From IMG/VR virus record IMGVR_UViG_3300046535_000287, positions 1 to 25,206 of that record: a DNA stretch of 25,206 nt; one strand, 5' to 3'. A program made the translations under genes and the position numbers. The notes beneath the pieces were generated by a model, which was given only the letters and a program-made list of their open reading frames with translations, was not told the origin of the DNA and searched no databases. The DNA comes from a virus. Positions within the stretch are counted from its first letter, which is position 1. Every line of letters starts with the position of its first letter. Of this stretch, positions 1 to 5,320 are shown piece after piece.

Positions 1-300
1 CGGCCAGATTTCACGCTCTGCGGGACGATGTTTGGCCTGCGTTCAGCGCACGGCGATCTGATTCGACACCGGCTCTTTGAACTGAACAAGCCATCATTTT
101 CGCTGTTGTCTCCATGCTCACATAGTGGCACGACGGTATCGGTCTTCGGCCACGGCGGACACATCTATCACGGCGTCAAAGATTGGCGCGTGGTGATGGG
201 TATTGACTGGATGTCGAGAGACGAACTCGCACAAGCCATCCCGCCAGCCTATACCGAATACATTGGCAAACAGCTTCTTGAGGCGATTCACTATGCCTGA
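1..300 (+). CDS. DNA (cytosine-5) methyltransferase, C-terminal part (5' end outside window)
   Basis: The first base of the window is already in frame, so 99 residues of the C-terminus are present and the catalytic part lies upstream. The residues follow a pattern I know from phage C5 methyltransferases: LCGTMFGL, then a HRLFE segment, a glycine/histidine-rich stretch (FGHGGH), a W-x-x-x-MGIDWM segment and AIPPAYTEYIG near the end, which corresponds to motif X. Such enzymes transfer a methyl group from S-adenosylmethionine to cytosine and usually protect phage DNA against host restriction. The target sequence cannot be told from this fragment. The last bases overlap the start of the nuclease gene by 8 nt, so the two are probably translated together. 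Subtype is a family-based inference. Confidence 0.8.
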   Translation, partial: RPDFTLCGTMFGLRSAHGDLIRHRLFELNKPSFSLLSPCSHSGTTVSVFGHGGHIYHGVKDWRVVMGIDWMSRDELAQAIPPAYTEYIGKQLLEAIHYA

Positions 301-712
301 AGACCTCGCGCTCCAAGCGCTCATTGCGAAACATCGACCCGTGCATCGCGAGCGCAAAGAATCGAATCTCCTTCCGCGACTCGTGACAGCGGCTGCGAAG
401 CTCGGCATGCGACTCTGGCGGAATCAGGTCGGCAGCTACAAGCTCGCTGATGGCCGCTATCTCACAAGCGGCCTGTGTGTGGGCAGTTCCGATCTCATTG
501 GCTACACGCGCGTGGTGATCACGCCTGAGATGGTGGGTCAAACCGTGGCGGTGTTCACCGCGATTGAAGCGAAAGCGCCGAGTGGAAAAGCCACCGATCG
601 TCAAGTGGCCTTCCTCGAGCGCGTGCGTGTGGATGGGGGGATTGCACAGACCGTGCGATCTGTGCTAGACCTCGAAGGCGTTCTTGTGCCATTTACTCTA
701 TTTCTGCGGTAG
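293..712 (+). CDS. VRR-NUC domain nuclease
   Basis: This 139-residue protein is the size of stand-alone phage VRR-NUC enzymes, members of the PD-(D/E)XK nuclease superfamily. The visible core is GSSDLIG (residues 64-70, with the metal-binding Asp67), then IEAK (residues 91-94, the E-x-K pair) and a downstream Gln104 in TDRQ. Members act on branched or flapped DNA, and some phage versions resolve junctions during replication or packaging; the exact substrate here is an inference. The ATG at 293 is preferred over the in-frame upstream start at 203 because it overlaps the methyltransferase stop and because the family fold begins after it. The 3' end overlaps the convergent reverse-strand gene by 20 bp. 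Confidence 0.88.
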   Translation: MPEDLALQALIAKHRPVHRERKESNLLPRLVTAAAKLGMRLWRNQVGSYKLADGRYLTSGLCVGSSDLIGYTRVVITPEMVGQTVAVFTAIEAKAPSGKATDRQVAFLERVRVDGGIAQTVRSVLDLEGVLVPFTLFLR

Positions 713-968
713 ATGTCAAATGAGCCTTTCTTTTCCGGTGGGCGAGTTCGCGATTCAGAAGTTCCGCGGTCAGCATGTCGATCTCGTGGTCCACTCTGGC
801 CGCCGTCCGCGCGAGTTGGTTTTCGATGCGCCGTCTATTCATCGGAATCTTCCGTATCGTGCGTTCGCAGGTATCGAGTCGAATATTTTGGTCGATGCAG
901 CGCGACAAATCGTTCACGAGCACGGCGAGTGTGTGCCATCGACCACGACCACGGAAGGCATAGCGCAT
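693..968 (-). CDS. Small basic helical protein of unknown function
   Basis: This 91-residue reverse-strand protein is second in a two-gene unit. Its ATG shares one base with the stop of the upstream reverse gene (TGATG), a usual sign of translational coupling. The middle and C-terminal parts are rich in Arg, Lys and Glu and look helical (for example NRRRIENQLARTAARVDHEI), so nucleic-acid or protein binding is possible, but I recognise no family. Long open frames also exist on the plus strand here, so the choice of strand rests on the promoter and ribosome site of the upstream partner. It ends in TAA inside the 3' end of the VRR-NUC gene. Confidence 0.5.
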   Translation of the reverse strand: MRYAFRGRGRWHTLAVLVNDLSRCIDQNIRLDTCERTIRKIPMNRRRIENQLARTAARVDHEIDMLTAELLNRELAHRKRKAHLTSTAEIE

Positions 969-1153
969 CAGTCCGCTCCACCGAACATTTCCTCGGCGGT
1001 TCTCGTGTCCTGCGCGTCCTGCTCGAGCCATGCGGCGCACGCCGGGCAGGTGGGTTCTTTGCTGTGTTCGCGTGCCGTGATCCAGGTGCCGCACACGGTT
1101 TCCTGCTTGCGGCCGTTCACGCGCGTGTAGGGGGGGATGTAGTGGGTCTCCAT
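968..1153 (-). CDS. Small CxxC-type (possible zinc-binding) protein
   Basis: This 61-residue protein is first in a reverse-strand unit. It has a Cys in VCGTWI (residue 20 region) and a PTCPAC pair further on, with His residues near the N-terminus. Such a layout is common in small phage proteins thought to bind a metal; the function is unknown. The ATG at 1153 is chosen over the in-frame GTG at 1165 because a strong ribosome site, GGTGGAGG, sits 5 nt before the ATG and would lie partly inside the coding sequence if GTG were used. A near-consensus sigma-70 promoter stands just upstream. Transcription against the rest of the module suggests separate timing, possibly early or constitutive. Confidence 0.68.
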   Translation of the reverse strand: METHYIPPYTRVNGRKQETVCGTWITAREHSKEPTCPACAAWLEQDAQDTRTAEEMFGGAD

Positions 1154-1169
1154 GTCTGCCTCCACCTGA

Positions 1170-1231
1170 GATACTATCCGCAGATGGTTGTGGTGTCAAG
1201 GGCCTTGTGGAAACTATCTGCGTATGGTATC
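1170..1231. repeat. 16-bp imperfect inverted repeat, operator candidate
   Basis: GATACTATCCGCAGAT at 1170-1185 is matched by ATCTGCGTATGGTATC at 1216-1231 on the other side; the arms agree at 14 of 16 positions, with a 30-bp centre. The left arm covers the -10 of the reverse promoter. The right arm lies next to a weak forward promoter-like pair (TTGTGG at 1205-1210, 17-bp spacer, TATCGT at 1228-1233). A dimeric regulator bound here could control both directions. The repeat is directly visible; the operator role is inference. Confidence 0.5.
1171..1199 (-). promoter_or_regulatory. Sigma-70 promoter for the reverse-strand pair
   Basis: On the minus strand there is a perfect -35 TTGACA (plus 1194-1199), a 17-bp spacer and -10 TAGTAT (plus 1171-1176, four of six consensus bases). 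The start codon lies about 18 bases beyond the -10, which leaves a very short leader holding the ribosome site. This is the best promoter match I found in the window. Confidence 0.7.
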
Positions 1232-1357
1232 GTGCTGGTTCGTCGGGCGGGTCGGCCGGCCTCGCTTGATGCGTAGTGCGCGCTGTGGAGCGCATGAGCC
1301 CGACGCCTTTCACCTACACAGGGGTGCCCAGATGATTCGCTCTCTGCAATTACTGTT
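1232..1357. other. Leader region before the VapE gene with very short reading frames
   Basis: No gene of normal size is evident. Two very short frames are present: one from the ATG at 1294 (13 codons, stop at 1335, GGAG 3 nt before it) and one from the ATG at 1332 (9 codons, stop at 1361, AGGGG 7 nt before it). The second one's stop overlaps the GTG used by the VapE gene. They may be leader peptides, or traces of a longer VapE N-terminus interrupted by a one-base shift near the GGGG run at 1321-1324. Confidence 0.3.
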
Positions 1358-2566
1358 GTGACGCCGCGCACATCCGGCGCGCCACACTGGCCTACCATCC
1401 TCGATTGCTCAGACAAAGGCCCACGTCCCAATCTCACCAACGCCGTGCGCGTGCTCCAGCACGATCCAACCCTTGGTGCGGAGACGATCTGGCGTGATGA
1501 TTTCCTTGATCGCGTGTTCGTGAAGAACTCGGCGCCGCGCGAATGGCGCGACGACGACGACACCCGGCTTGCGGTCTACATGCAAGACCACACCGGGCTC
1601 GTGAACATCCAAGAGCGCACGGTGGCAAGTGCGGTGCGCCTCGTCGCTCGACAGCGCGTGAAACATGTCGTGCGCGACTGGTTGACCGGGCTCGTCTGGG
1701 ACGAGGTGCCGCGCATCGCGCATGCCTTCGAGGATTTCTGGGGTGCCGCCGGCGACGACTACACGCGCGCGGCCAGCCGGAATTTCTTCATCGGCATGGC
1801 TGCTCGCATCCTCCGGCCAGGCTGTAAGCTCGACACGATGCCGGTGTTCGAGGGACCACAAGGCATCAGAAAATCCAGTGCGCTCCAAGTGCTCGGTGGC
1901 GAGTGGTATTCCGTGGCGCACGAATCAGTGAGTTCCAAAGATTTTCTTCAGGGCATGCGTGGAAAATGGCTCATTGAGATCGCTGAACTCCAGTCGTTCT
2001 CGCGCGCTGAAGTGAATGCGGTCAAGACGATGATGTCGTGTCAGGTCGACGATTACCGCCCGAGCTACGGCCGCCACGTCGTGAGTTTCCCGCGTCAGTG
2101 CGTGTTGGCCGGCACGACGAACAGCGTTGATTGGGGCACTGATGATACGGGTCTCCGGCGCTTCTGGCCGATTCGCTGCGGCGTCATTGACCTGGAGCGT
2201 CTCGCCCTCGCGCGTGAACAGCTCTTCGCCGAATCCTGTGCCGCGGTGCTTGCCGGCGGCCACTGGTGGGAGATGCCCGGACAGACCGCCGATATCCAAG
2301 CCGATCGCCAGTTTCAGGACGAGTGGACGAACGTCATCCTGCGGTGGGCCAAACTCCAACCTAGCGATGACGGCATCTCCGTCGCCGATGCCCTCCTCTC
2401 AGCCCTAAAAATCCCCCCCGACCGACACGACAAGAGCCTCCAAATGCGCGTCTCGAGCATTTTCCGGAAACAGGGGTGGGAACGGAAAAAGGTCCGCATC
2501 GGCACCGAAACGCGCTGGTTGTGGCTGAATAACCACGATGATACAGCGAAAGCGTCAATATTTTGA
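1358..2566 (+). CDS. VapE-like P-loop ATPase (virulence-associated E family, probable replicative helicase)
   Basis: This 402-residue protein has the layout of phage VapE-domain ATPases, which often act as DNA helicases, frequently fused to or beside a primase. An N-terminal region resembling KGPRPNLTNAVRVL leads to a Walker A-like loop GPQGIRKS (residues 166-173), a Walker B strand WLIEIAEL (204-211), a polar GTTN sensor (252-255) and an arginine-finger segment TGLRRFWPI (264-272). The sixth Walker A position is Arg rather than Gly. No primase domain is visible. The frame opens without an ATG; GTG at 1358 overlaps a short upstream stop (GTGA), but its ribosome site is poor and the true start is uncertain. 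A repeat-rich non-coding stretch follows directly, which fits a replication role. Confidence 0.85.
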   Translation: MTPRTSGAPHWPTILDCSDKGPRPNLTNAVRVLQHDPTLGAETIWRDDFLDRVFVKNSAPREWRDDDDTRLAVYMQDHTGLVNIQERTVASAVRLVARQRVKHVVRDWLTGLVWDEVPRIAHAFEDFWGAAGDDYTRAASRNFFIGMAARILRPGCKLDTMPVFEGPQGIRKSSALQVLGGEWYSVAHESVSSKDFLQGMRGKWLIEIAELQSFSRAEVNAVKTMMSCQVDDYRPSYGRHVVSFPRQCVLAGTTNSVDWGTDDTGLRRFWPIRCGVIDLERLALAREQLFAESCAAVLAGGHWWEMPGQTADIQADRQFQDEWTNVILRWAKLQPSDDGISVADALLSALKIPPDRHDKSLQMRVSSIFRKQGWERKKVRIGTETRWLWLNNHDDTAKASIF

Positions 2567-2578
2567 CACTTGTGGTGG

Positions 2579-2647
2579 GAACAGTGGGAACGGTGGGAAC
2601 GAAAAATGCTCGAATTTGTGCCCACTGTTCCCACGTTCCCACTGTTC
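2579..2647. repeat. Long inverted repeat, 21-bp stem with one bulge
   Basis: Bases 2579-2600 pair with 2627-2647 over 21 base pairs with a single bulged G (2592 or its neighbour) and a 26-nt loop. The arms are made of the GTGGGAAC units, so the hairpin follows from the head-to-head arrangement of the iteron-like repeats. No T-run follows, so a simple intrinsic terminator is unlikely. Confidence 0.7.
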
Positions 2648-2673
2648 TTAGTAGATCACTACATACATACGAT
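2645..2673 (+). promoter_or_regulatory. Weak promoter candidate in the AT-rich segment
   Basis: TTCTTA (2645-2650) and TACGAT (2668-2673) are separated by 17 bp. The -10 matches four of six consensus bases, the -35 only three. It would read toward the small membrane-protein genes. The AT-rich setting makes chance matches likely. Confidence 0.2.
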
Positions 2674-2781
2674 AGCCCACGTATGTTTAGAAAGTGGGGT
2701 GGGAACTGGGAACGTGGGAACAGAGAAAAACTCTCGGCGGATGGAATCTTCTACTCGCAGCGGATGAAAGGGAGGGTCAGC

Positions 2782-3036
2782 ATGCAGACCGAGAACCGCG
2801 TGACGGTCGTGTTGTACGTGCTCGCGCTCGCCGCGTTCGTGGCGGCCGGCGTGCTCATCTCGAGCCTGGCGCATGCGGCGCCGCTCGAGCCTGTGCGCTT
2901 CGGCGTGAGCGATGGCACGACGCTTCGGGACGGGCTCACGACGTGGCTGCTGCACGACGCTAGGCACCCTGAGCGGTGCGCGCTCGTGATGGACCATGCC
3001 GGCGCGCTGACCTCTCAGCCGTGGCCGTGTTCGTGA
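2782..3036 (+). CDS. Small secreted or membrane-anchored protein
   Basis: This 84-residue protein starts with a charged tip (QTENR), a long hydrophobic stretch (residues 7-29) and an AHAA sequence around residues 30-33 that would suit signal peptidase I. The rest is a short soluble part with two cysteines (ERC and the C-terminal PCS). I recognise no family. ATG 2782 is chosen because GGAGGG lies 5 nt upstream; an earlier in-frame ATG at 2764 would place that site inside the gene. It is followed by two more small membrane proteins, and together they could serve lysis or entry, although no endolysin is visible next to them. Confidence 0.65.
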   Translation: MQTENRVTVVLYVLALAAFVAAGVLISSLAHAAPLEPVRFGVSDGTTLRDGLTTWLLHDARHPERCALVMDHAGALTSQPWPCS

Positions 3037-3050
3037 GAGAATGACGCCAC

Positions 3051-3443
3051 ATGATGACCGATGCCGAAATCGCGCAACTACAAGCCGACAACCAATTGTT
3101 ACGAACAGCCGGCGCGTCGGCAAAGGTCGCAGCCATTAACGCCAACGACCACACATCGCTGTATGTCTTCGCGGTCTTAACACTGTCGCTGGTGGCGATT
3201 GGGGCGATCGTGGGGATCTTCATCACGCGGCCGGACAAGGACAACATGGGGCTGATTCTGACCGTGCTCGGGTTCCTCGTGCCGCTCGTGACGGGATTCC
3301 TTGGGGCCGCCCTACGAGAGGTGCATCTCGCGGTAAATGGACGGTTGACGCAACTACTCGCGCTCACCGAGAAAGCCTCGAGAGCTGAGGGACAACTGCA
3401 CGAGCAGTCGAGATCGGCGGCTGCGAAAACAAACGGAGGTTGA
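3051..3443 (+). CDS. Two-TM membrane protein, holin-like candidate
   Basis: This 130-residue protein has a polar N-terminus, a first membrane segment at about residues 37-58, a short polar link (TRPDKDN), a second segment at about 67-89, and a charged C-terminal helix containing VNGRLTQLLALTEKA. Similar two-helix proteins with a VNGRLTQLL-type tail are common in phages and are often labelled holins, but this is topology and context, not proof. Start at 3051 or at the second ATG (3054); no strong ribosome site separates them. Only 3 nt separate its stop from the next gene, another membrane protein. Confidence 0.72.
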   Translation: MMTDAEIAQLQADNQLLRTAGASAKVAAINANDHTSLYVFAVLTLSLVAIGAIVGIFITRPDKDNMGLILTVLGFLVPLVTGFLGAALREVHLAVNGRLTQLLALTEKASRAEGQLHEQSRSAAAKTNGG

Positions 3444-3446
3444 CGG

Positions 3447-3623
3447 ATGGATCTCTTCCTCTTGATTGCGATGCTGGCGTTGCTCGGGTTCCTGATCTGG
3501 CTGCTGACGACCTACGTCCCGATGCCGCCGATGTGGGCGCGCGCGCTCCAGGTGCTCGCGTTGGTGCTCGTGGTGCTCTACGTGTTCACGCGCGTGATTC
3601 ATCTGCCGAACGTGCTGAGATGA
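3447..3623 (+). CDS. 58-aa two-TM membrane protein, holin-like candidate
   Basis: This short gene encodes a nearly all-hydrophobic protein: one helix at about residues 2-20, a PMPPMW turn and a second helix at about 30-50 ending in a short basic tail. This helix-proline-turn-helix layout resembles small holin-like proteins found in many phages. GGAGG (3435-3439) sits 7 nt before the ATG, and the stop overlaps the next start as ATGA, which supports expression. The coding direction and size fit a lysis-module role together with the preceding gene, but no endolysin is seen nearby, so the assignment remains tentative. Confidence 0.72.
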   Translation: MDLFLLIAMLALLGFLIWLLTTYVPMPPMWARALQVLALVLVVLYVFTRVIHLPNVLR

Positions 3624-4048
3624 GCGACGAATCAGACGAAGTGCTCTCATGGGACCAGCTCGGCATCACGAAGCCGAAGGAAGGCCCGCTCAGTAAGCGC
3701 ATCGTGCGAGAAGCGGTGCGCGTGGCCATCATGCCGCACATCCGTGCGATTGTGGAGGCGCAAGTGGGCCAGGCATGCGGCATCAAATACCTCGTGAAGC
3801 GCGACGAGGACGGGAAGTTCAGCCGCATCGGGCCTGAGGGCATCGGCGACGGCGTCGGTATCGAAGTGTGGGAGAAAGACCCGAGCACAGCGGCCGCGGT
3901 GAACCTGCTGCACTACGCGATCGACAAGCCGAAGGAGCAGGAGCAGGAAATCGTGGTGCATGATGGCGACAAGATTCGCGAGCGGCTGAACGCGTGGAAA
4001 CTGGCGCATCGCGGCGAGTCGGAAGACGCGGTGAAATATGACTCCTGA
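3620..4048 (+). CDS. Possible terminase small subunit-like protein
   Basis: This 142-residue protein has an acidic start (MSDESDEVL), a helical middle (RAIVEAQVGQACGIKYLVKR), an EVWEKDPSTAAAVNLL segment and a DKPKEQEQEIVV stretch followed by a charged C-terminal helix. The 'AIDKP' type of ending after a helical block resembles small terminase-like proteins that precede TerL, which recognise phage DNA and load the packaging motor. I cannot see a clear helix-turn-helix, and TerL is four genes downstream, so this is tentative. ATG 3620 is chosen over the open frame from 3440 because the earlier part overlaps the membrane-protein gene and is compositionally a shadow frame. Confidence 0.7.
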   Translation: MSDESDEVLSWDQLGITKPKEGPLSKRIVREAVRVAIMPHIRAIVEAQVGQACGIKYLVKRDEDGKFSRIGPEGIGDGVGIEVWEKDPSTAAAVNLLHYAIDKPKEQEQEIVVHDGDKIRERLNAWKLAHRGESEDAVKYDS

Positions 4049-4217
4049 ACTTGAGACGATCGGCGTGTCGAAACCCATCGTGGACTACATGGAGTCGCCA
4101 CTCATCGACGATGACATCAAGGCGATGTTCAAGGGTCGGCTCTATTTCAGCCATGAAGTGCCGATGATGCAACTCATCAAAGAACTGAAACTGCGTGAGA
4201 AGACGCATGACTCGTGA
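4038..4217 (+). CDS. 59-aa protein of unknown function
   Basis: This small gene lies between the previous gene, which it overlaps by 11 nt, and the next, which it overlaps by the same amount. The product has an acidic first half (SPLIDDDIKAMF) and a basic, helical C-terminus (IKELKLREKTHD). I recognise no domain. Position between the small-terminase candidate and TerL, plus the unbroken overlap chain on both sides, is the main support for it being a gene. Confidence 0.6.
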   Translation: MTPELETIGVSKPIVDYMESPLIDDDIKAMFKGRLYFSHEVPMMQLIKELKLREKTHDS

Positions 4218-4389
4218 GGCGTGGGCGCTTGAGCGCATCGAGGAAGAATCGCGCGCGGTGGTCGGCTGCGTCCACATCGCGAAGTCGCCGGCCTGTGGGG
4301 ACGAATGGCGGGACCATATCGTGAATCGTGTCTACGTGCACGCCAGGCTGGCGGCACACTTCGCGCTCATCTTGAAGGAGACTGCATGA
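4207..4389 (+). CDS. 60-aa protein of unknown function
   Basis: The ATG at 4207 lies inside the end of the previous gene, and the stop overlaps the next start as ATGA. The product begins with a helical, charged stretch (MTREAWALERIEEESRAVV), has two cysteines (GCVH and PACG) and ends in a hydrophobic helix (AAHFALILKE). No family is recognised. An in-frame ATG at 4195 is less likely because it deepens the overlap without a better ribosome site. Confidence 0.55.
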   Translation: MTREAWALERIEEESRAVVGCVHIAKSPACGDEWRDHIVNRVYVHARLAAHFALILKETA

Positions 4390-5093
4390 AATCGTGGTTC
4401 GTCGCACTCGCGCTGCTCGTCGGCTCGTCGGCTCAGGCGCAGTCGCTCATCATCACGGATGCGCGTGTGGAGATTTGGTATTCCGAGGCACCTGCTACGT
4501 TCAGTGCCTCGAACGTCGGATGGGATCTGCCCATCACACTGAACGCGGGGCAAGACCTCGTGCTGACGCAGAATACCGGCACATATTCGTTCGACACGAG
4601 CGATGCGGGTTGCCAGTTCTCGGCGAACATCGCGGCGTGCAACCCGGGATGGGCGCTGATTCGGCTGACCGTGAACGGATTCGAGCACGTGTTCTGGGAT
4701 TTGAATCGCGTGTTGACGCTGAACGGCCACGACCCGCTGGACCCGGCGAATGAGGCGCAGGAATACAGTCCGGTCTATCAGGCGCGCGACTTCGATGTGT
4801 ATGTCGGCTACGCGGACAACATCCACACCGATCCGTGCGGGTCGTATCCGAACAGTGTGGGCCTGTTCGGCGCGGTGGCGTGCCTGCCGATGCCGTTCGA
4901 GCACATCTTCGACTCCGACAGGCCCACGTATTTCCAAGGGCAGGGCGTGCCGCTCCAAGCCGGGCTGACGCAGACGCAGCCGCACCACTGCGTCTACCAG
5001 AATCGTTTCCATCAGTGCTATGACGCTGGCGTGATTCGCATCGTGGCCCATAGCGACCTCGCGCCGCTGACGCCACGCGTTGTCACGAAGTAG
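4386..5093 (+). CDS. Secreted protein with signal peptide and six cysteines
   Basis: This 235-residue protein has a clear signal peptide: MKSW, a hydrophobic core and a cleavage site after SSAQA (residue 18). The mature part is rich in beta-type sequence and aromatic residues and carries six cysteines, enough for three disulfides in the periplasm or outside the cell. An LNAGQDLVLTQNTGTYSFDTSD segment, quoted here only in part (AGQDLVLTQNTG), resembles exported proteins of environmental bacteria, so a host origin is possible. GAAGGAG lies about 5 nt before ATG 4386, which overlaps the previous stop. It is unusual just before the terminase gene. Roles such as surface change or superinfection exclusion are speculation. 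Confidence 0.75.
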   Translation: MKSWFVALALLVGSSAQAQSLIITDARVEIWYSEAPATFSASNVGWDLPITLNAGQDLVLTQNTGTYSFDTSDAGCQFSANIAACNPGWALIRLTVNGFEHVFWDLNRVLTLNGHDPLDPANEAQEYSPVYQARDFDVYVGYADNIHTDPCGSYPNSVGLFGAVACLPMPFEHIFDSDRPTYFQGQGVPLQAGLTQTQPHHCVYQNRFHQCYDAGVIRIVAHSDLAPLTPRVVTK

Positions 5094-5104
5094 TAGCGTG
5101 CGAT

Positions 5105-5320
5105 ATGGACGCGATTTCTAATCCCTCGAAACTGCGGCGCCTGTCTGAGCGCGTTGGCGCGCCGGTCATCGCCGCGTATGCGCGGTGGTTCGAGCCGCAA
5201 ACCACGATCTTGGTGTTCACGGATGCGAAAACCGCATGGGTTGTGCCGAGAGAGGGGTCGGTTGAGCGCTACGAGCGGGACGTTGAGTGGATTCCAGGTC
5301 GGGGAGTTCGGGTGAGATGA
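5105..5320 (+). CDS. 71-aa protein of unknown function
   Basis: This small protein sits directly before the terminase and its stop overlaps the TerL start as ATGA, so it is probably translationally coupled to it. The sequence alternates short strands (TTILVFTDAKTAWVVP) with charged turns and suggests a compact alpha/beta or beta domain. No ribosome site is obvious before the ATG. No known family is recognised. It could be a packaging accessory by position only. Confidence 0.6.
   Translation: MDAISNPSKLRRLSERVGAPVIAAYARWFEPQTTILVFTDAKTAWVVPREGSVERYERDVEWIPGRGVRVR

Larger units (their letters stand above)
2477..2721. other. Candidate replication origin: GTGGGAAC iteron-like cluster
   Basis: The 8-mer GTGGGAAC occurs at 2477-2484 (inside the end of the VapE gene), at 2575, 2584 and 2593 with a strict 9-bp period, in inverted form at 2627-2634 and 2635-2642, and again at 2699-2706 and 2714-2721 with a one-base variant at 2706-2713 between them. 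The clusters flank an AT-richer stretch (about 2645-2693) that could melt. Repeats plus an AT-rich element beside a helicase gene is a common origin layout. The repeats are seen directly; the origin role is inference. A regulator-binding or RNA-structure role is the alternative. Confidence 0.5.

Noticed and set aside
713-1276. Plus-strand frames across the region of the reverse-strand genes
   Set aside because: They have Arg/Ser/Cys-rich shadow composition and no ribosome site. The minus strand has a near-consensus promoter and strong ribosome site.
2563-2591. Perfect TTGACA (2563-2568) at the end of the VapE gene as a promoter
   Set aside because: No acceptable -10 occurs 16-18 bp further on; that place is occupied by the GC-rich repeat units.
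2575-2721. Repeats as a CRISPR array
   Set aside because: Units are only 8 bp, partly inverted and without spacers of uniform length.
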